Shown here in pieces: positions 9,101 to 18,963 of a stretch of 64,000 bases of DNA. Source of the DNA: Pseudomonas wayambapalatensis (GTDB lineage: Bacteria; Pseudomonadota; Gammaproteobacteria; Pseudomonadales; Pseudomonadaceae); the NCBI GenBank assembly GCA_014268975.2, contig CP077096.1, positions 615,001 through 679,000 on the forward strand. The letters run 5' to 3'. The translations under genes and the position numbers were made by a program. The notes beneath the pieces are model-generated. The model searched no databases. It was given only the letters and a program-made list of their open reading frames with translations, and was not told the DNA's origin. Position 1 is the stretch's first letter. Each line of letters opens with the position of its first letter.

Positions 9101-11713
9101 CTTGCCCGTCAGTGTTTTGCGCAGTGCGGCGGGTATCACTTCGAGCAGCGCGCTGTACAACGAGGCGTGTGTGGACAAGTCGATACCCGTGGCGGCACTC
9201 GATTGCGCAAGGTAGCCCGCGGCGGTGCTGACCACGGTCTGGCCCTGCGTGTCGGCTGCACCGATCTCGAAGCTGCCGCCAGGCAGCTGCTCCAGGGTCA
9301 TGCGGGTGCCGGCTGGCCAGTCGGACAACCGCTCCAGCGTGTACAGCGCCAGCCGCTCGCTATCGGCGTTGCGCACCGAGTCCAGGTACAGCCCCTCGTA
9401 GGCCCGCGCCAGGCGCACCTGCTGCTGATAGATGCGTATTTCCTGGGCCAGGCGGTAGGGTACCTTGGCCTGTGCCAGGGTTTGCAGTTCCTCGGGCGTG
9501 GCGTGGCGCAGCAGTTCCTCGACGATGACACCCGGTAGTTGCGGGTAGCGCTGGCGGATGACCTCTGCGGACGGCATCGCTGTGCTCGACAAGGCGCTGT
9601 AGCGCTTGGCGAATTCGGCCTGGGCCTTGTGTGGCTCGGCGTAGGCGGGCGCCTGGCTGATCTGCTGGTCCAGCTTGAAGCGCGTCAGGGTGTCTTCCAG
9701 CAGTGCGGGAAGCCGTTGATTCTCGGTGACGATCCGGCGCAGTACGTCTTCCCGGGTGTCGCTGATCTCCAGAATGCGGCTGATGGTTGCATCGTCGAAC
9801 GCCGTGGCCAGCGGGCTGGCGCGACGCATGAGGGCGGGTGCCTGCCAGGTCAACGGTTGGTCCAGTTCGTGCTGCCAGGCACCGGCACCATTGTGACGCA
9901 GGCTGGGCTGGTAGCTCTGCGGGTTATGCGGGTGTTCGAGTCGATACTCACCGGTATGCGCCGCCTGGGTCAGTGAATAGTGGGTGCCGTCCAGCGCCAG
10001 CCAGGTCTTGCCTTGGTGGTGGTAAAGGCCGAATTCATCTGGCTGCAGGTCGGCGGGCAACAGGATGTCGTGCGCGAACGGTCGCAGGTCGGGCGCCCAC
10101 AGGCAGGTCTGGCCATTGGGCAGTTCGATAGGGGTGAGCTCTTCTATGAACGAGGGCGTTTCCACCGCAACGCGCTCGAGCGCCGGTATCTCGCCTGTGC
10201 CGCCGGCGGCCCCCAAGGCGGCGGTGAGCGCCACGTTCTCGACCACGTCCATCAGATACTCGAATGCCTGTTGCTGGTCGCCGTTGGCCCAGCTGTCGAG
10301 ACCCTCGAAAATCTCATAGCTCAGTTGGATCGCGGCCACACCCATCATCACTTGGCCCAACACGGGTACGAAGAAGCCGCTGATGTTGAGGGCGTTGAAG
10401 GCCAACTGGGTGAAGTAGGTTCGACGCTTTGTGGCGGTCTTTTCGTCTTCGACGGCGGTGGGCACCGCGTGGAATGCCGCGTCGTCCTTGAGTCGCTGTT
10501 GCTTCTGCTCGACCAGGTGCGTGAGCAGCGGCTTGCGAAAAGGCTTCAGGGTTACGGGTACCCAGGCTTCGGGGTCACGTACCCGCTCGACCTGGCGTTC
10601 TTGGCCGTTGGGGGTAGGTTTCAACGTGCTCCAGTCGATGGGCCGCAGACAGTCGATCAGCTTTTCGACGAAGGTGGCGCTGTCACGCGCCGACACTGCG
10701 CGCTTGAGCTGGCTGTCCGGCATTTTCCCCAATTGCTCGCGCAAGTGGGCCTGCGCCTCGTGCACCGAATGGTGCTGTTTCAAGGGTATGGCGCTGCCGG
10801 GAAGGTAGGTGACAAGGAGGCCTTTGTACGGCAACAGCAGCGGATCGTAGATCAGCAGTTGTTCGGGGGAGGGGACTGCGCCGATGACCATGGCTCCGGT
10901 CAATGGCACCCCGAACAGCGCCAGTCCGGCGCAACGCACCGGGCTGCCCTGGTACGCGGCCGACGTGTCCTCGACGAGGCTGATCAGTATCGAATGCAGC
11001 TCGGCGTCGATCGCTTGGCTGAGGCGGGCTTTGTGCACTTCCACGCGCAAGGCCGCCTGTTCGGTAGCGCGCAGCGCTGGCGCTGCGGTGTTCAACAGGT
11101 CGGCGATCAGCGTCTGGTACTGGCCGCCGATATCCAGTTCACGGCTCAGGGCTGCGAACTCATGGGGCGCGATGGCTAGTTGCTTTCCGACAGGAGTGAG
11201 GAACCTGAAGACGTTGCTGTCGACTACGGCCGCGCTGAGCGATTGTCCATCCAGCCCATTGGGCTGGGCTTCGGCCTCCTCGAAGTTCTGCAGCGCGCAG
11301 TGCAACAGCGATTGAGTGGCCAGCTTCAGCGCGCGCTGCCCGTCGACGACGGGGTCGCCTTCCAGTTGCGCCTTGTAGGCTTCGGCCTTGCTGGCATTGA
11401 TCAGGTAGTGGGTGGCCACGTCGAGGGATAGCCTGAACCGCGTGTGAATCGCCTGTTGCAACTGCTGGGTGGCGAACGCAGTCAGCGCCGGGAGCGCGCT
11501 CATTTGTGCATTGAGCTTTGCACTTTGGGCCTGGTAGTCGGCATAGGCTTGGGCGAGGTCATCGGTCGTGGCGTTGGCCTGCGCGAACCAGGCCGGCGGA
11601 GTTTTGAGGGTTTTGCGCATGACGGCGTGCATGCGGGCGGGGGTCGTGCGCATCCACGACGGCATCTTGTGCTCGATCAGGGCGTGGGGCGTGATGGGGG
11701 CTGGCTTGTTCAT
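6200..11713 (-). CDS. Dermonecrotic-toxin-like / LRR / NEL-type E3 ubiquitin ligase effector
   Basis: Giant 1837-residue protein with no recognised secretion signal. The N-terminal ~900 residues resemble the dermonecrotic-toxin-like region (DUF6543 type) common in large Pseudomonas proteins, with hydrophobic helices around 440-500. Two leucine-rich-repeat modules follow at about 1030-1215 and 1320-1500 (LDLGGNRL, LDLGGNRM, LDLSENQLTALPEHI), each preceded by a similar helical linker. The C-terminus from about 1510 is a NEL domain like those of Shigella IpaH and Salmonella SspH: catalytic Cys1648 in a TCHD (CxD) motif, then the conserved helical pattern EVRLAYRRGL...LYQ.S.DVS. NEL domains transfer ubiquitin from a cysteine thioester to host proteins chosen by the LRRs. 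The gene is alone, convergent to hutG and divergent from pip, with no secretion or chaperone genes nearby. The delivery route and target are unknown. The ATG has only a weak Shine-Dalgarno. Confidence 0.85.
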   Translation of the reverse strand: MNKPAPITPHALIEHKMPSWMRTTPARMHAVMRKTLKTPPAWFAQANATTDDLAQAYADYQAQSAKLNAQMSALPALTAFATQQLQQAIHTRFRLSLDVATHYLINASKAEAYKAQLEGDPVVDGQRALKLATQSLLHCALQNFEEAEAQPNGLDGQSLSAAVVDSNVFRFLTPVGKQLAIAPHEFAALSRELDIGGQYQTLIADLLNTAAPALRATEQAALRVEVHKARLSQAIDAELHSILISLVEDTSAAYQGSPVRCAGLALFGVPLTGAMVIGAVPSPEQLLIYDPLLLPYKGLLVTYLPGSAIPLKQHHSVHEAQAHLREQLGKMPDSQLKRAVSARDSATFVEKLIDCLRPIDWSTLKPTPNGQERQVERVRDPEAWVPVTLKPFRKPLLTHLVEQKQQRLKDDAAFHAVPTAVEDEKTATKRRTYFTQLAFNALNISGFFVPVLGQVMMGVAAIQLSYEIFEGLDSWANGDQQQAFEYLMDVVENVALTAALGAAGGTGEIPALERVAVETPSFIEELTPIELPNGQTCLWAPDLRPFAHDILLPADLQPDEFGLYHHQGKTWLALDGTHYSLTQAAHTGEYRLEHPHNPQSYQPSLRHNGAGAWQHELDQPLTWQAPALMRRASPLATAFDDATISRILEISDTREDVLRRIVTENQRLPALLEDTLTRFKLDQQISQAPAYAEPHKAQAEFAKRYSALSSTAMPSAEVIRQRYPQLPGVIVEELLRHATPEELQTLAQAKVPYRLAQEIRIYQQQVRLARAYEGLYLDSVRNADSERLALYTLERLSDWPAGTRMTLEQLPGGSFEIGAADTQGQTVVSTAAGYLAQSSAATGIDLSTHASLYSALLEVIPAALRKTLTGKDAEQALALKRLIQATPLPRPALRRLLGMQPLNLGYRSPMRLADGRIGYPLGGQGAAGGHFTRHTLLRIIRTLELPEYLSHSAEQILTRLETSGMNRSDIHNRLRQLQEQRTTLQRWLDDWRTAVHPDTLTAPQAFSELQARFMNHWHRNALPSLGDTQAPLHLERIDLSSFPTGLPDFLSATITHLQLTEPSFGNSVGWAVYERHLNNLFQQLPGLRSLEISRPYSETAAPSQLLFSVGLMATHFPELESLSLLNQNLQLSESDINSLAGLRRLRRLDLGGNRLSERYRPDFRELTLDYLGLDRMTLDQWPQGLSLGSLANIGELSLRDNNLRVLPGMLFGSHADARPRTVISLEGNRISDDQLLRLLLAQDTSTPNITVDISPSLRTRLDQHIQQRQALHEAIDQWANASSSSAPLSQAATLARRRIGSALSTFWQSQEQGLTQTTLRLEDMDLGHFPPQLPAFFNERVRNLSISRASGTTEQLNTFFARLPNVESLNLVEYIGATQTLPTALLRLPNLTYLSIRDMGLEVNDNLLATLAHLSNLTLLDLGGNRMGSITQVPEGLRNLRRLDLNNMGLQHWPTWVDSLLPMDMLDLSENQLTALPEHILSNINNDFPISSIALFGNPLSMDTMMRARTSSDSQHSYTFAMDMPDDLLLLTSSDDEMAGGHLHNPMLSVDNDLPNIDDWLLGTEAQNEALKSAWDTLEEGGEAANLLALVGRLRQAAPYRNGQTRQSFCERVRLMLVKASVITEERLLFNAVAEEALVQPDTGSQTCHDGALLVFQNIELLIDGRRLLTEPADSEHTLYRELRRLYRLHRLDEIARDKARGRDEAEVRLAYRRGLNEELKLGVPDDNMLYQASADVSRNELALAVDQVHREEQGESFLNYATSNQEWIRYLRHTNQARFDAIEQQYQAQVLELPEQFPDSTLEQLAPEFDNLKRDKDAKEARLILELTIQANPERE

Positions 11714-11766
11714 GGCGGTGTCTCATGGGAAAACACCGATGCTAGTGAGCCACGCAGGCCAGGCTG

Positions 11767-11796
11767 ACATAACAGTTTATGGGGGCCTTGAGACAA
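11767..11796 (-). promoter_or_regulatory. Possible sigma-70 promoter of the NEL/LRR gene
   Basis: Read on the minus strand, TTGTCT (11791-11796) and TTATGT (11767-11772) are separated by 18 bp and lie about 55 bp before the ATG. The match is modest (-10 poor), so this is only a candidate in the 176-bp region shared with the divergent pip gene. Confidence 0.25.
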
Positions 11797-11889
11797 TGAT
11801 CGGGCATGCCCATCACACGGGTACATGCTCAAAGCGCAATTCAGGTTTATGATGGCCCTCGGCCGAACAATCCCCACACGGAGTGCGCA

Positions 11890-12861
11890 ATGCAGACCCT
11901 CTACCCGCAGATCAAACCCTACGCCCGGCACGATCTGGCCGTGGAAGCGCCGCACGTGTTGTACGTCGATGAAAGTGGTTCGCCTGAAGGTTTGCCGGTG
12001 GTGTTCATCCACGGAGGTCCGGGCTCGGGCTGCGACGCCCAGAGCCGTTGCTACTTCGACCCCAACCTCTACCGCATCATCACCTTCGACCAGCGCGGCT
12101 GTGGGCGCTCCACGCCGCACGCGAGCCTGGAGAACAACACCACCTGGCACCTGATCGAAGACCTGGAGCGCATCCGCGAGCACCTGGGCATCGACAAATG
12201 GGTGCTATTCGGTGGCTCCTGGGGCTCGACGCTGGCGCTGGCCTACGCCCAGACTCACCCCGAGCGCGTGCATGGCCTGATCCTGCGTGGGATCTTCCTG
12301 TGCCGCCCCCAGGAAATCGAATGGTTCTATCAGGCGGGCGCCAGCCGTCTGTTCCCTGACTACTGGCAGGACTACATCGCGCCGATCCCGGCGGATGAGC
12401 GCGGTGACCTGGTCAAGGCCTTCCACAAGCGCCTGACCGGCCACGACCAGATCGCCCAGATGCAGGCCGCCAAGGCCTGGTCGACCTGGGAAGGCCGCAC
12501 CGCCACGCTGCGTCCCAACCCGCTGGTGGTCGATCGTTTCTCCGAGCCTCAGCGCGCGCTGTCGATCGCCCGCATCGAATGCCACTACTTCATGAACAAT
12601 GGCTTCCTCGAGCCGGACCAGTTGATCCGCGACTTGCCGAAGATCGCCCACCTGCCGGCGGTGATCGTGCATGGCCGCTACGACGTGATCTGCCCGCTGG
12701 ACAACGCCTGGGAGCTGCACCAGGCCTGGCCGAACAGTGAACTCAAGGTGATCCGCGATGCCGGTCACGCCGCGTCCGAGCCGGGCATCACCGATGCCCT
12801 GGTACGCGCCGCGGACCAGATGGCCCGTCGCCTGCTCGACTTGCCCCTGGAAGAAGCATGA
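11890..12861 (+). CDS. pip: Proline iminopeptidase
   Basis: Cytoplasmic alpha/beta-hydrolase of peptidase family S33 that releases N-terminal proline from peptides. The 323-residue protein has the oxyanion-region HGGPGSG at 41-47, DQRGCGRS at 67-74, the nucleophile elbow GGSWGS with Ser110, and the late HGRYD (Asp) and AGHAASEP (His) blocks. The ATG at 11890 is preceded by GGAG (11880-11883). It overlaps dtd by 4 nt (ATGA), so the two are translationally coupled. Confidence 0.95.
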   Translation: MQTLYPQIKPYARHDLAVEAPHVLYVDESGSPEGLPVVFIHGGPGSGCDAQSRCYFDPNLYRIITFDQRGCGRSTPHASLENNTTWHLIEDLERIREHLGIDKWVLFGGSWGSTLALAYAQTHPERVHGLILRGIFLCRPQEIEWFYQAGASRLFPDYWQDYIAPIPADERGDLVKAFHKRLTGHDQIAQMQAAKAWSTWEGRTATLRPNPLVVDRFSEPQRALSIARIECHYFMNNGFLEPDQLIRDLPKIAHLPAVIVHGRYDVICPLDNAWELHQAWPNSELKVIRDAGHAASEPGITDALVRAADQMARRLLDLPLEEA

Positions 12862-13295
12862 AGGGCCTGCTGCAGCGTGTACGCGCAGCTCGGGTCGAAG
12901 TCGAGGGCGAGATCGTCGGCGCGGTAGACCAGGGTTTGCTGGTGCTGGTGGCAGTCGAGCCTGAAGATACCCGCGAACATGCCGATAAGCTTTTGCACAA
13001 GCTGCTGAACTACCGGGTGTTCAGTGACCCGCAGGGCAAGATGAACCTGTCGCTCAAGGATATCGGCGGCGGGCTGCTGCTGGTCTCGCAGTTCACCCTG
13101 GCCGCCGACACTCGTAGTGGCATGCGGCCAGGTTTTTCGACGGCGGCACCGCCTGCTCTGGGGGCCGAGCTTTTCGACTATCTTTTGCAGCAGGCTAAGC
13201 TTCAGCACTCGAACGTCGAGAGTGGCCGTTTTGGTGCAGACATGCAGGTTCACCTGGTCAATGATGGCCCCGTAACATTTATGTTACAAATATAA
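12858..13295 (+). CDS. dtd: D-aminoacyl-tRNA deacylase
   Basis: Hydrolyses D-aminoacyl-tRNA (D-Tyr and others), and Gly-tRNA(Ala), to protect translation from mischarging. The 145-residue protein begins MKGLLQRV and has both active-site signatures of the DTD fold: SQFTL near residue 78 and NDGPVTF near the C-terminus (the cross-subunit Gly-cisPro-type motif). The start codon overlaps the pip stop. A strong terminator follows the stop by 6 bp. Confidence 0.96.
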   Translation: MKGLLQRVRAARVEVEGEIVGAVDQGLLVLVAVEPEDTREHADKLLHKLLNYRVFSDPQGKMNLSLKDIGGGLLLVSQFTLAADTRSGMRPGFSTAAPPALGAELFDYLLQQAKLQHSNVESGRFGADMQVHLVNDGPVTFMLQI

Positions 13296-13300
13296 GCCGC

Positions 13301-13336
13301 AAAAACCCCTTGTTTGTAGGAAAACAAGGGGTTTTG
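13301..13336 (+). terminator. Intrinsic terminator after dtd
   Basis: AAAACCCCTTGTTT (13302-13315), a 5-nt loop, and AAAACAAGGGGTTTT (13321-13335) make a stable stem ending in T residues just after the dtd stop. A classical rho-independent terminator closing the pip-dtd operon. Confidence 0.88.
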
Positions 13337-13558
13337 TACGATAAATAGTTTGTCCAGCCTGATGCGTTGTAACGCAGCCTGCTGGATAATCGCGCGCTGC
13401 GTGAGCCTGCGTTCGCAGGTTCGTTTCACTCTGACTCGAGCATTGTCTGGATCCGTTTGGGGAATCATTGCGCCCTTGCGGGGTCCGAACAGTGCTCGCC
13501 AACCCGGCATTGGTCGCTGGCCGTTGGTTTCATGATCTGTTTACGGCGAGGGTTGCTC

Positions 13559-15304
13559 GTGATTGTAAGTCCCTGTAATGCACCAAGAATCCCCGGCAAT
13601 CGGCTGCGCACGGCCTTGTTGGCAGGCGCAGCGCTGGTTGGCCTGATGAGCGCAGGCCAGCTGTGGGCATTCAATCTTGACGATGTTGCAGCCAAGGCAA
13701 AGGATCTGGCCGGCCAGAAGTACGAAGCACCGAAGAGCAACCTGCCTCCGGTGTTCCGCGACATGAAGTACGCGGACTATCAGAAAATCCGCTTCATCCA
13801 GGAAAAGGCCGAATGGGCGAATGACAAGACCCCGTTCAAGCTTTCCTTCTACCATCAGGGCATGCACTTCGACACGCCGGTGACCATCAACGAGATCACC
13901 GCCAAGAAGGTCGAAGAGATCAAGTACGACCCGAGCCGCTTCGAGTTCGGCGACGTACCGCATGACCCCGATGCCACCAAGAACCTCGGCTACGCCGGTT
14001 TCCGCGTGCTCTACCCGATCAACAAGCCTGACAAGCAGGATGAGATCATGACCCTGCTGGGCGCCAGCTACTTCCGCGTGGTCGGCAAGGGGCACGCCTA
14101 TGGCCTGTCCGCCCGTGGCCTGGCCATCGACACTGCGCTGCCGTCGGGCGAAGAGTTCCCGCGCTTCCGCGAGTTCTGGATCGAGAAGCCCAAGCCTACC
14201 GACAAGCACCTGGTGATCTACGCGCTGCTCGATTCGCCGCGCTCCACCGGCGCCTACAAGCTGACCGTGCGTCCGGGCGACGACACCATCGTCGACGTCA
14301 AGTCCAAGGTGTTCCTGCGTGACCACGTCAGCCGCCTGGGCATTGCCCCGCTGACCAGCATGTTCCTGTTCGGCCCGAACCAGCCGTCGAAGGTGCAGAA
14401 CTACCGTCCGGCGCTGCACGATTCCGAAGGCCTGTCGATCCACGCCGGCAACGGCGAATGGCTGTGGCGTCCGCTGAACAACCCGAAACACCTGGCCGTG
14501 AGCAACTTCAGCGTCGAGAACCCGCGTGGTTTCGGCCTGATGCAGCGCCAGCGTGCCTTCAGCGACTTCGAAGACCTCGACGACAACTACCAGAAGCGTC
14601 CAAGCACCTGGATCGAGCCCAAGGGCGACTGGGGCAAGGGCACCGTCGACCTGGTCGAGATTCCGACCGCCGACGAGACCAACGACAACATCGTTGCTTT
14701 CTGGAGCCCGGAAACCCTGCCTGAGCCAGGCAAGCCGTTCGAGTACAACTATCGCCTGCACTGGACCATCAGTGAGCCCAAGTTCCAGGCCCAGGACCTT
14801 GGCTGGGTCAAGCAGACCCTGCGTTCGACCGGTGACGTCAAGCAAGCCAACCTGATCCGTCAGGCCGATGGCAGCGTGGCCTTCCTGGTCGACTTCGACG
14901 GCCCGGTCCTTGCCGCCCTGCCGGCCGACACTGCCGTGCGCAGCCAGGTCAGCGTTGGCGACAACGCCGAGGTGGTCGAGAACAATCTGCGCTATAACCC
15001 AGAGATCAAGGGCTGGCGTCTGACCCTGCGGTTGAAGGTCAAGGATCCGAAGAAGTCCACCGAGATGCGTGCCGCGCTGGTACGCGATGTTCCGGTCGAG
15101 GCACCGAAGGAAACCAAACCTGCCGAAACCCAGCAGGACAAGGCGGCCGCCAAGCGCGCCAAGGCTCAGCATGCCAAGGCCGAGAAAGCCGAGAAGCCGG
15201 CCGAGCAACCAGCCGCCGACGCGGCGTCCACCAACGGGGCCCCGGCCACCACCGAGAAGGTGCTGACCGAAACCTGGAGCTATCAGTTGCCTGCCGATGA
15301 GTAA
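13559..15304 (+). CDS. opgG: Periplasmic glucan biosynthesis protein OpgG
   Basis: Periplasmic protein needed for making osmoregulated periplasmic glucans, thought to add or process beta-1,6 branches on the chain exported by OpgH. With the GTG at 13559 (GCGAGGG upstream) it has 581 residues. An N-terminal export signal ends around [10 protein letters not shown] ([18 protein letters not shown]). The body matches MdoG family blocks ([20 protein letters not shown]). The last ~70 residues are an Ala/Lys/Glu-rich tail. An in-frame ATG at 13532 is a possible alternative start without a good Shine-Dalgarno. The gene overlaps opgH by 8 nt. Confidence 0.94.
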   Translation: MIVSPCNAPRIPGNRLRTALLAGAALVGLMSAGQLWAFNLDDVAAKAKDLAGQKYEAPKSNLPPVFRDMKYADYQKIRFIQEKAEWANDKTPFKLSFYHQGMHFDTPVTINEITAKKVEEIKYDPSRFEFGDVPHDPDATKNLGYAGFRVLYPINKPDKQDEIMTLLGASYFRVVGKGHAYGLSARGLAIDTALPSGEEFPRFREFWIEKPKPTDKHLVIYALLDSPRSTGAYKLTVRPGDDTIVDVKSKVFLRDHVSRLGIAPLTSMFLFGPNQPSKVQNYRPALHDSEGLSIHAGNGEWLWRPLNNPKHLAVSNFSVENPRGFGLMQRQRAFSDFEDLDDNYQKRPSTWIEPKGDWGKGTVDLVEIPTADETNDNIVAFWSPETLPEPGKPFEYNYRLHWTISEPKFQAQDLGWVKQTLRSTGDVKQANLIRQADGSVAFLVDFDGPVLAALPADTAVRSQVSVGDNAEVVENNLRYNPEIKGWRLTLRLKVKDPKKSTEMRAALVRDVPVEAPKETKPAETQQDKAAAKRAKAQHAKAEKAEKPAEQPAADAASTNGAPATTEKVLTETWSYQLPADE

Positions 15305-17870
15305 CTCAAACGCAAGGCCGGAATCGCTTGGCGAGTACCTGGCCCACCTTCCTCTGAGCGACGAGCAGCGAGCGGAACTCGCCAGCTGCTCTTCCTTCAG
15401 CGAGCTGCACCAACGCCTGGCGGCTGATCCGGCCGCCAGCGCCACCGAGGCCGTCCAGGCTTCGGTGGGTTCCCGTCTGACCGTCGGCAGCGCCGCCGAG
15501 CTCGAAGAGGCCGAGATGCTCGGCGTCGACGGCGGTGGCCGCCTGTGCCTGAAGATCGCCCCGCCGATCAAGCGCACCAAGGTCCTGCCCGAGCCCTGGC
15601 GCACCAATATCCTGGTGCGCATGTGGCGGCGCATGACCGGCCGCACCAACGCCCCACAACCGCCCAAGCGCGAGCTGCCGCCGGCACGCTGGCGCCGGGT
15701 CGGCTCGTTGCGCCGCTACATCCTGCTGGCGCTGATGATCGGCCAGACCATCGTCGCCGGCTGGTACATGAAGGGCATCCTGCCGTACCAGGGCTGGTCG
15801 TTCGTCGACCTGGAAGAAGTGGTCAACCAGCCGATCTGGGATACCGTCGTGCAGGTCTGGCCCTATGCCTTGCAGACCTCCATCCTGATCCTCTTCGGCA
15901 TCCTGTTCTGCTGGGTGTCGGCGGGCTTCTGGACCGCGCTGATGGGCTTCCTCGAGTTGCTCACCGGCCGTGACAAGTACAAGATTTCCGGCAGCAGTGC
16001 GGGCAACGAGCCGATCCCGGCCGATGCCCGCACCGCGATCGTCATGCCGATCTGCAACGAGGACGTGCCACGGGTCTTCGCCGGCCTGCGCGCGACCTTC
16101 GAGTCGGTGGCCGCCACCGGCAACCTGGACCGCTTCGACTTCTTCGTGCTCAGTGACACCAACGACACCGACATCGCTGTTGCCGAGCAGCAGGCGTGGC
16201 TGGAGGTGTGCCGTGAGGCGAAAGGTTTCGGCCGTATCTTCTATCGCCGCCGCCGCCGCCGTGTGAAGCGCAAGAGCGGTAACCTCGACGACTTCTGCCG
16301 TCGCTGGGGGGGCGAGTACAAGTACATGGTCGTCCTCGACGCCGACAGCGTGATGAGCGGCGAGTGCCTGAGCAGCCTGGTGCGCCTGATGGAGGCCAAC
16401 CCGGACGCCGGCATCATCCAGACCGGGCCGAAGGCTTCGGGCATGGACACCCTCTATGCGCGCATGCAGCAGTTCGCCACCCGGGTGTACGGCCCGCTGT
16501 TCACCGCTGGCCTGCACTTCTGGCAGTTGGGCGAGTCGCATTACTGGGGGCACAACGCGATCATCCGCATGAAGCCCTTCATCGAGCATTGCGCCCTGGC
16601 GCCGCTGCCGGGCAAGGGTGCCTTCGCCGGCGCGATCCTGTCCCACGACTTCGTCGAAGCCGCGCTGATGCGCCGTGCCGGCTGGGGCGTGTGGATCGCC
16701 TATGACCTGCCGGGCAGCTATGAAGAGCTGCCGCCGAACCTGCTCGACGAGCTCAAGCGCGACCGGCGCTGGTGCCACGGCAACCTGATGAACTTCCGCC
16801 TGTTCCTGGTCAAGGGCATGCACCCGGTGCACCGCGCGGTGTTCCTCACCGGGGTGATGTCGTACCTGTCGGCGCCGCTGTGGTTCCTGTTCCTGGTGCT
16901 GTCGACGGCGCTGCTGGCAACCAACACGCTGATGGAGCCGCAGTACTTCATCGAGCCGTTCCAGCTCTATCCGCTGTGGCCGCAGTGGCACCCGGAAAAA
17001 GCCATCGCGCTGTTCTCCACCACCATCGTGCTGCTGTTCCTGCCCAAGCTGCTGAGCATCATCCTGATCTGGGCCAAGGGCGCGACCGAGTTCGGCGGGC
17101 GGATCAAGGTGACCCTGTCGATGCTGATGGAGATGCTTTTCTCCATGTTGCTGGCGCCGGTGCGGATGATCTTCCACACCCGCTTCGTGCTGGCTGCGTT
17201 CCTCGGCTGGGCAGCGACCTGGAATTCGCCGCAGCGTGACGACGACTCCACGCCATGGAGCGAAGCGGTACGCCGGCATGGCCCGCAGACCCTGCTGGGT
17301 ATCGCCTGGGCTGCGCTGGTGGCTTGGCTGAACCCGAGCTTCCTGTGGTGGCTGGCGCCTATCGTCGGTTCGCTGGTGTTGTCGATCCCGGTTTCGGTGA
17401 TCTCCAGCCGAGTACGCCTGGGCCTGGCGGCCAAGGATGAGCGCTTGTTCCTGATTCCCGAGGAATACGCCACGCCGCACGAGCTGCTGGCAACCGACCA
17501 GTACACCCACGAGAACCGCTGGCACGCCCTGCACGATGGCTTCGTTCGCGCCGTGGTCGATCCGCGTCAGAACGCCCTGGCCTGCGCCATGGGTACGGCC
17601 CGTCACGGCCAGTCCGATGCGATCGAGTCGCTGCGTGCCGAGCGTATCGCCAAGGCGCTGGAAGCCGGTCCCAAGGGGATCGACGGCAATACTCGCCTGG
17701 CCCTGCTGAGCGACCCGGTGGCGCTGTCGCGCCTGCACGAGCGGGTGTGGGCCGAGCAGAACGAGGCGTGGATCAATGTGTGGCGCAACTCCATCGCCAA
17801 CGATCCGCACTCGCCGCTGCTGCCGCTGCATCCTGAAGGTGAAGGCCAGCCGGCACTCGTCGGCGCCTGA
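15297..17870 (+). CDS. opgH: Glucan glucosyltransferase OpgH
   Basis: Inner-membrane family-2 glycosyltransferase that polymerises UDP-glucose into the beta-1,2 backbone of periplasmic glucans and exports it. The 857-residue protein has a cytoplasmic N-terminus, membrane helices near 140-160 and 185-220, a cytoplasmic GT domain at about 240-500 with VLSDTND and VLDADS aspartate motifs and the acceptor-site RDRRW near 488, and several C-terminal membrane helices. Its ATG lies inside the end of opgG (8-nt overlap), so the pair is coupled. A REP palindrome follows the stop. Confidence 0.96.
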   Translation: MSNSNARPESLGEYLAHLPLSDEQRAELASCSSFSELHQRLAADPAASATEAVQASVGSRLTVGSAAELEEAEMLGVDGGGRLCLKIAPPIKRTKVLPEPWRTNILVRMWRRMTGRTNAPQPPKRELPPARWRRVGSLRRYILLALMIGQTIVAGWYMKGILPYQGWSFVDLEEVVNQPIWDTVVQVWPYALQTSILILFGILFCWVSAGFWTALMGFLELLTGRDKYKISGSSAGNEPIPADARTAIVMPICNEDVPRVFAGLRATFESVAATGNLDRFDFFVLSDTNDTDIAVAEQQAWLEVCREAKGFGRIFYRRRRRRVKRKSGNLDDFCRRWGGEYKYMVVLDADSVMSGECLSSLVRLMEANPDAGIIQTGPKASGMDTLYARMQQFATRVYGPLFTAGLHFWQLGESHYWGHNAIIRMKPFIEHCALAPLPGKGAFAGAILSHDFVEAALMRRAGWGVWIAYDLPGSYEELPPNLLDELKRDRRWCHGNLMNFRLFLVKGMHPVHRAVFLTGVMSYLSAPLWFLFLVLSTALLATNTLMEPQYFIEPFQLYPLWPQWHPEKAIALFSTTIVLLFLPKLLSIILIWAKGATEFGGRIKVTLSMLMEMLFSMLLAPVRMIFHTRFVLAAFLGWAATWNSPQRDDDSTPWSEAVRRHGPQTLLGIAWAALVAWLNPSFLWWLAPIVGSLVLSIPVSVISSRVRLGLAAKDERLFLIPEEYATPHELLATDQYTHENRWHALHDGFVRAVVDPRQNALACAMGTARHGQSDAIESLRAERIAKALEAGPKGIDGNTRLALLSDPVALSRLHERVWAEQNEAWINVWRNSIANDPHSPLLPLHPEGEGQPALVGA

Positions 17871-17879
17871 TCCATCGCA

Positions 17880-17928
17880 TTCGCGGGCAAGTCGCAGCGG
17901 CCGTTCGCCGCTGCGACTTGCCCGCGAA
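17880..17928. repeat. REP palindrome after opgH
   Basis: A 21-bp perfect inverted repeat, TTCGCGGGCAAGTCGCAGCGG (17880-17900) with its complement at 17908-17928 and a 7-nt loop, 9 bp after the opgH stop. It has the P. putida REP core (TCGCGGGCAAG) and probably acts as a 3' mRNA stabiliser and weak terminator. Confidence 0.8.
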
Positions 17929-18084
17929 GCTTTTCATACCGCCATGATTTTTGGCCAACAAAGTCCCCGCCGGCTCTAGGTCCCAGGGCCTGCATGCGTT
18001 AGCATCCGTCCCGACACAACGCACCGGTCGGAACGATCGTGCACACAATAAAATTCTGCGTACTTCTTGTTAGGGGACCTGGTG

Positions 18085-18885
18085 ATGATGAAGAAATACC
18101 TGTCGCGCATGCTGCTCGGCGTCACCGCGCTGATCGCGGTCACAACCGCCCAGGCGGGCGCCATCGATGATGCGGTCAAGCGCGGCACCCTGCGCGTGGG
18201 TATGGACCCGACCTACATGCCGTTCCAGATGACCAACAAGCGCGGCGAGATCGTCGGCTTCGAGGTCGACATCCTCAAGGCGATGGCCAAGTCCATGGGC
18301 GTCAAGCTCGAGACCGTCTCCACTGCCTATGACGGCATCATCCCGGCCCTGCTGACCGACAAGTTCGACATGATCGGCAGCGGCATGACCCTGACCCAGG
18401 AACGCAACCTGCGCCTGAACTTCAGCGAACCCTTCATCGTCGTTGGCCAGACCCTGCTGATCCGCAAGGAGCTGGCAGGCGAGATCAAGTCGTACAAGGA
18501 CCTGAACAACGAGAAGTACCGCCTGACGTCCAAGCTCGGCACCACCGGCGAGATGGTCGCCAAGAAGCTGATCAGCAAGGCCAAGTACCACGGCTACGAC
18601 AACGAGCAGGAAGCGGTGATGGACGTGGTCAACGGCAAGGCCGATGCCTTCGTCTACGACGCGCCGTACAACGTGGTCGCGGTGAACAAGGCCGGCGCCG
18701 GCAAGCTGGTCTACCTGGAAGAACCCTTCACCTACGAGCCGCTGGCGTTCGGCTTGAAGAAGGGCGACTACGACAGCATCAACTTCATCAACAACTTCCT
18801 GCACCAGATCAAGCACGACGGGACCTACGATCGTATTCACGACAAGTGGTTCAAGAAGACCGACTGGCTGAAGGACATGGAATAA
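18085..18885 (+). CDS. Polar amino acid ABC transporter, periplasmic binding protein
   Basis: Family-3 extracellular solute-binding protein that captures an amino acid in the periplasm for the permease and ATPase encoded next. The 266-residue precursor has a clear signal peptide (MMKKYLSRMLLGV..., cleavage about TTAQA/GAID). The mature protein starts with the family pattern GTLRVGMDPTYMPF and later GFEVDILKAMAK. The ATG at 18085 follows TAGGGGA (18071-18077). The order of binding protein, permease and ATPase on one strand is a complete importer. The substrate cannot be read from sequence; the tripartite system at this locus in P. putida is usually annotated as a glutamine/cystine-type transporter. 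Confidence 0.92.
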   Translation: MMKKYLSRMLLGVTALIAVTTAQAGAIDDAVKRGTLRVGMDPTYMPFQMTNKRGEIVGFEVDILKAMAKSMGVKLETVSTAYDGIIPALLTDKFDMIGSGMTLTQERNLRLNFSEPFIVVGQTLLIRKELAGEIKSYKDLNNEKYRLTSKLGTTGEMVAKKLISKAKYHGYDNEQEAVMDVVNGKADAFVYDAPYNVVAVNKAGAGKLVYLEEPFTYEPLAFGLKKGDYDSINFINNFLHQIKHDGTYDRIHDKWFKKTDWLKDME

Positions 18886-18963
18886 GAGCCCGGACCACAA
18901 GCCCTGGCGATGACCCTGACGCGCAGGCAACCCCTGCGCGTTCGCATTTACGGAAGCACCCAC

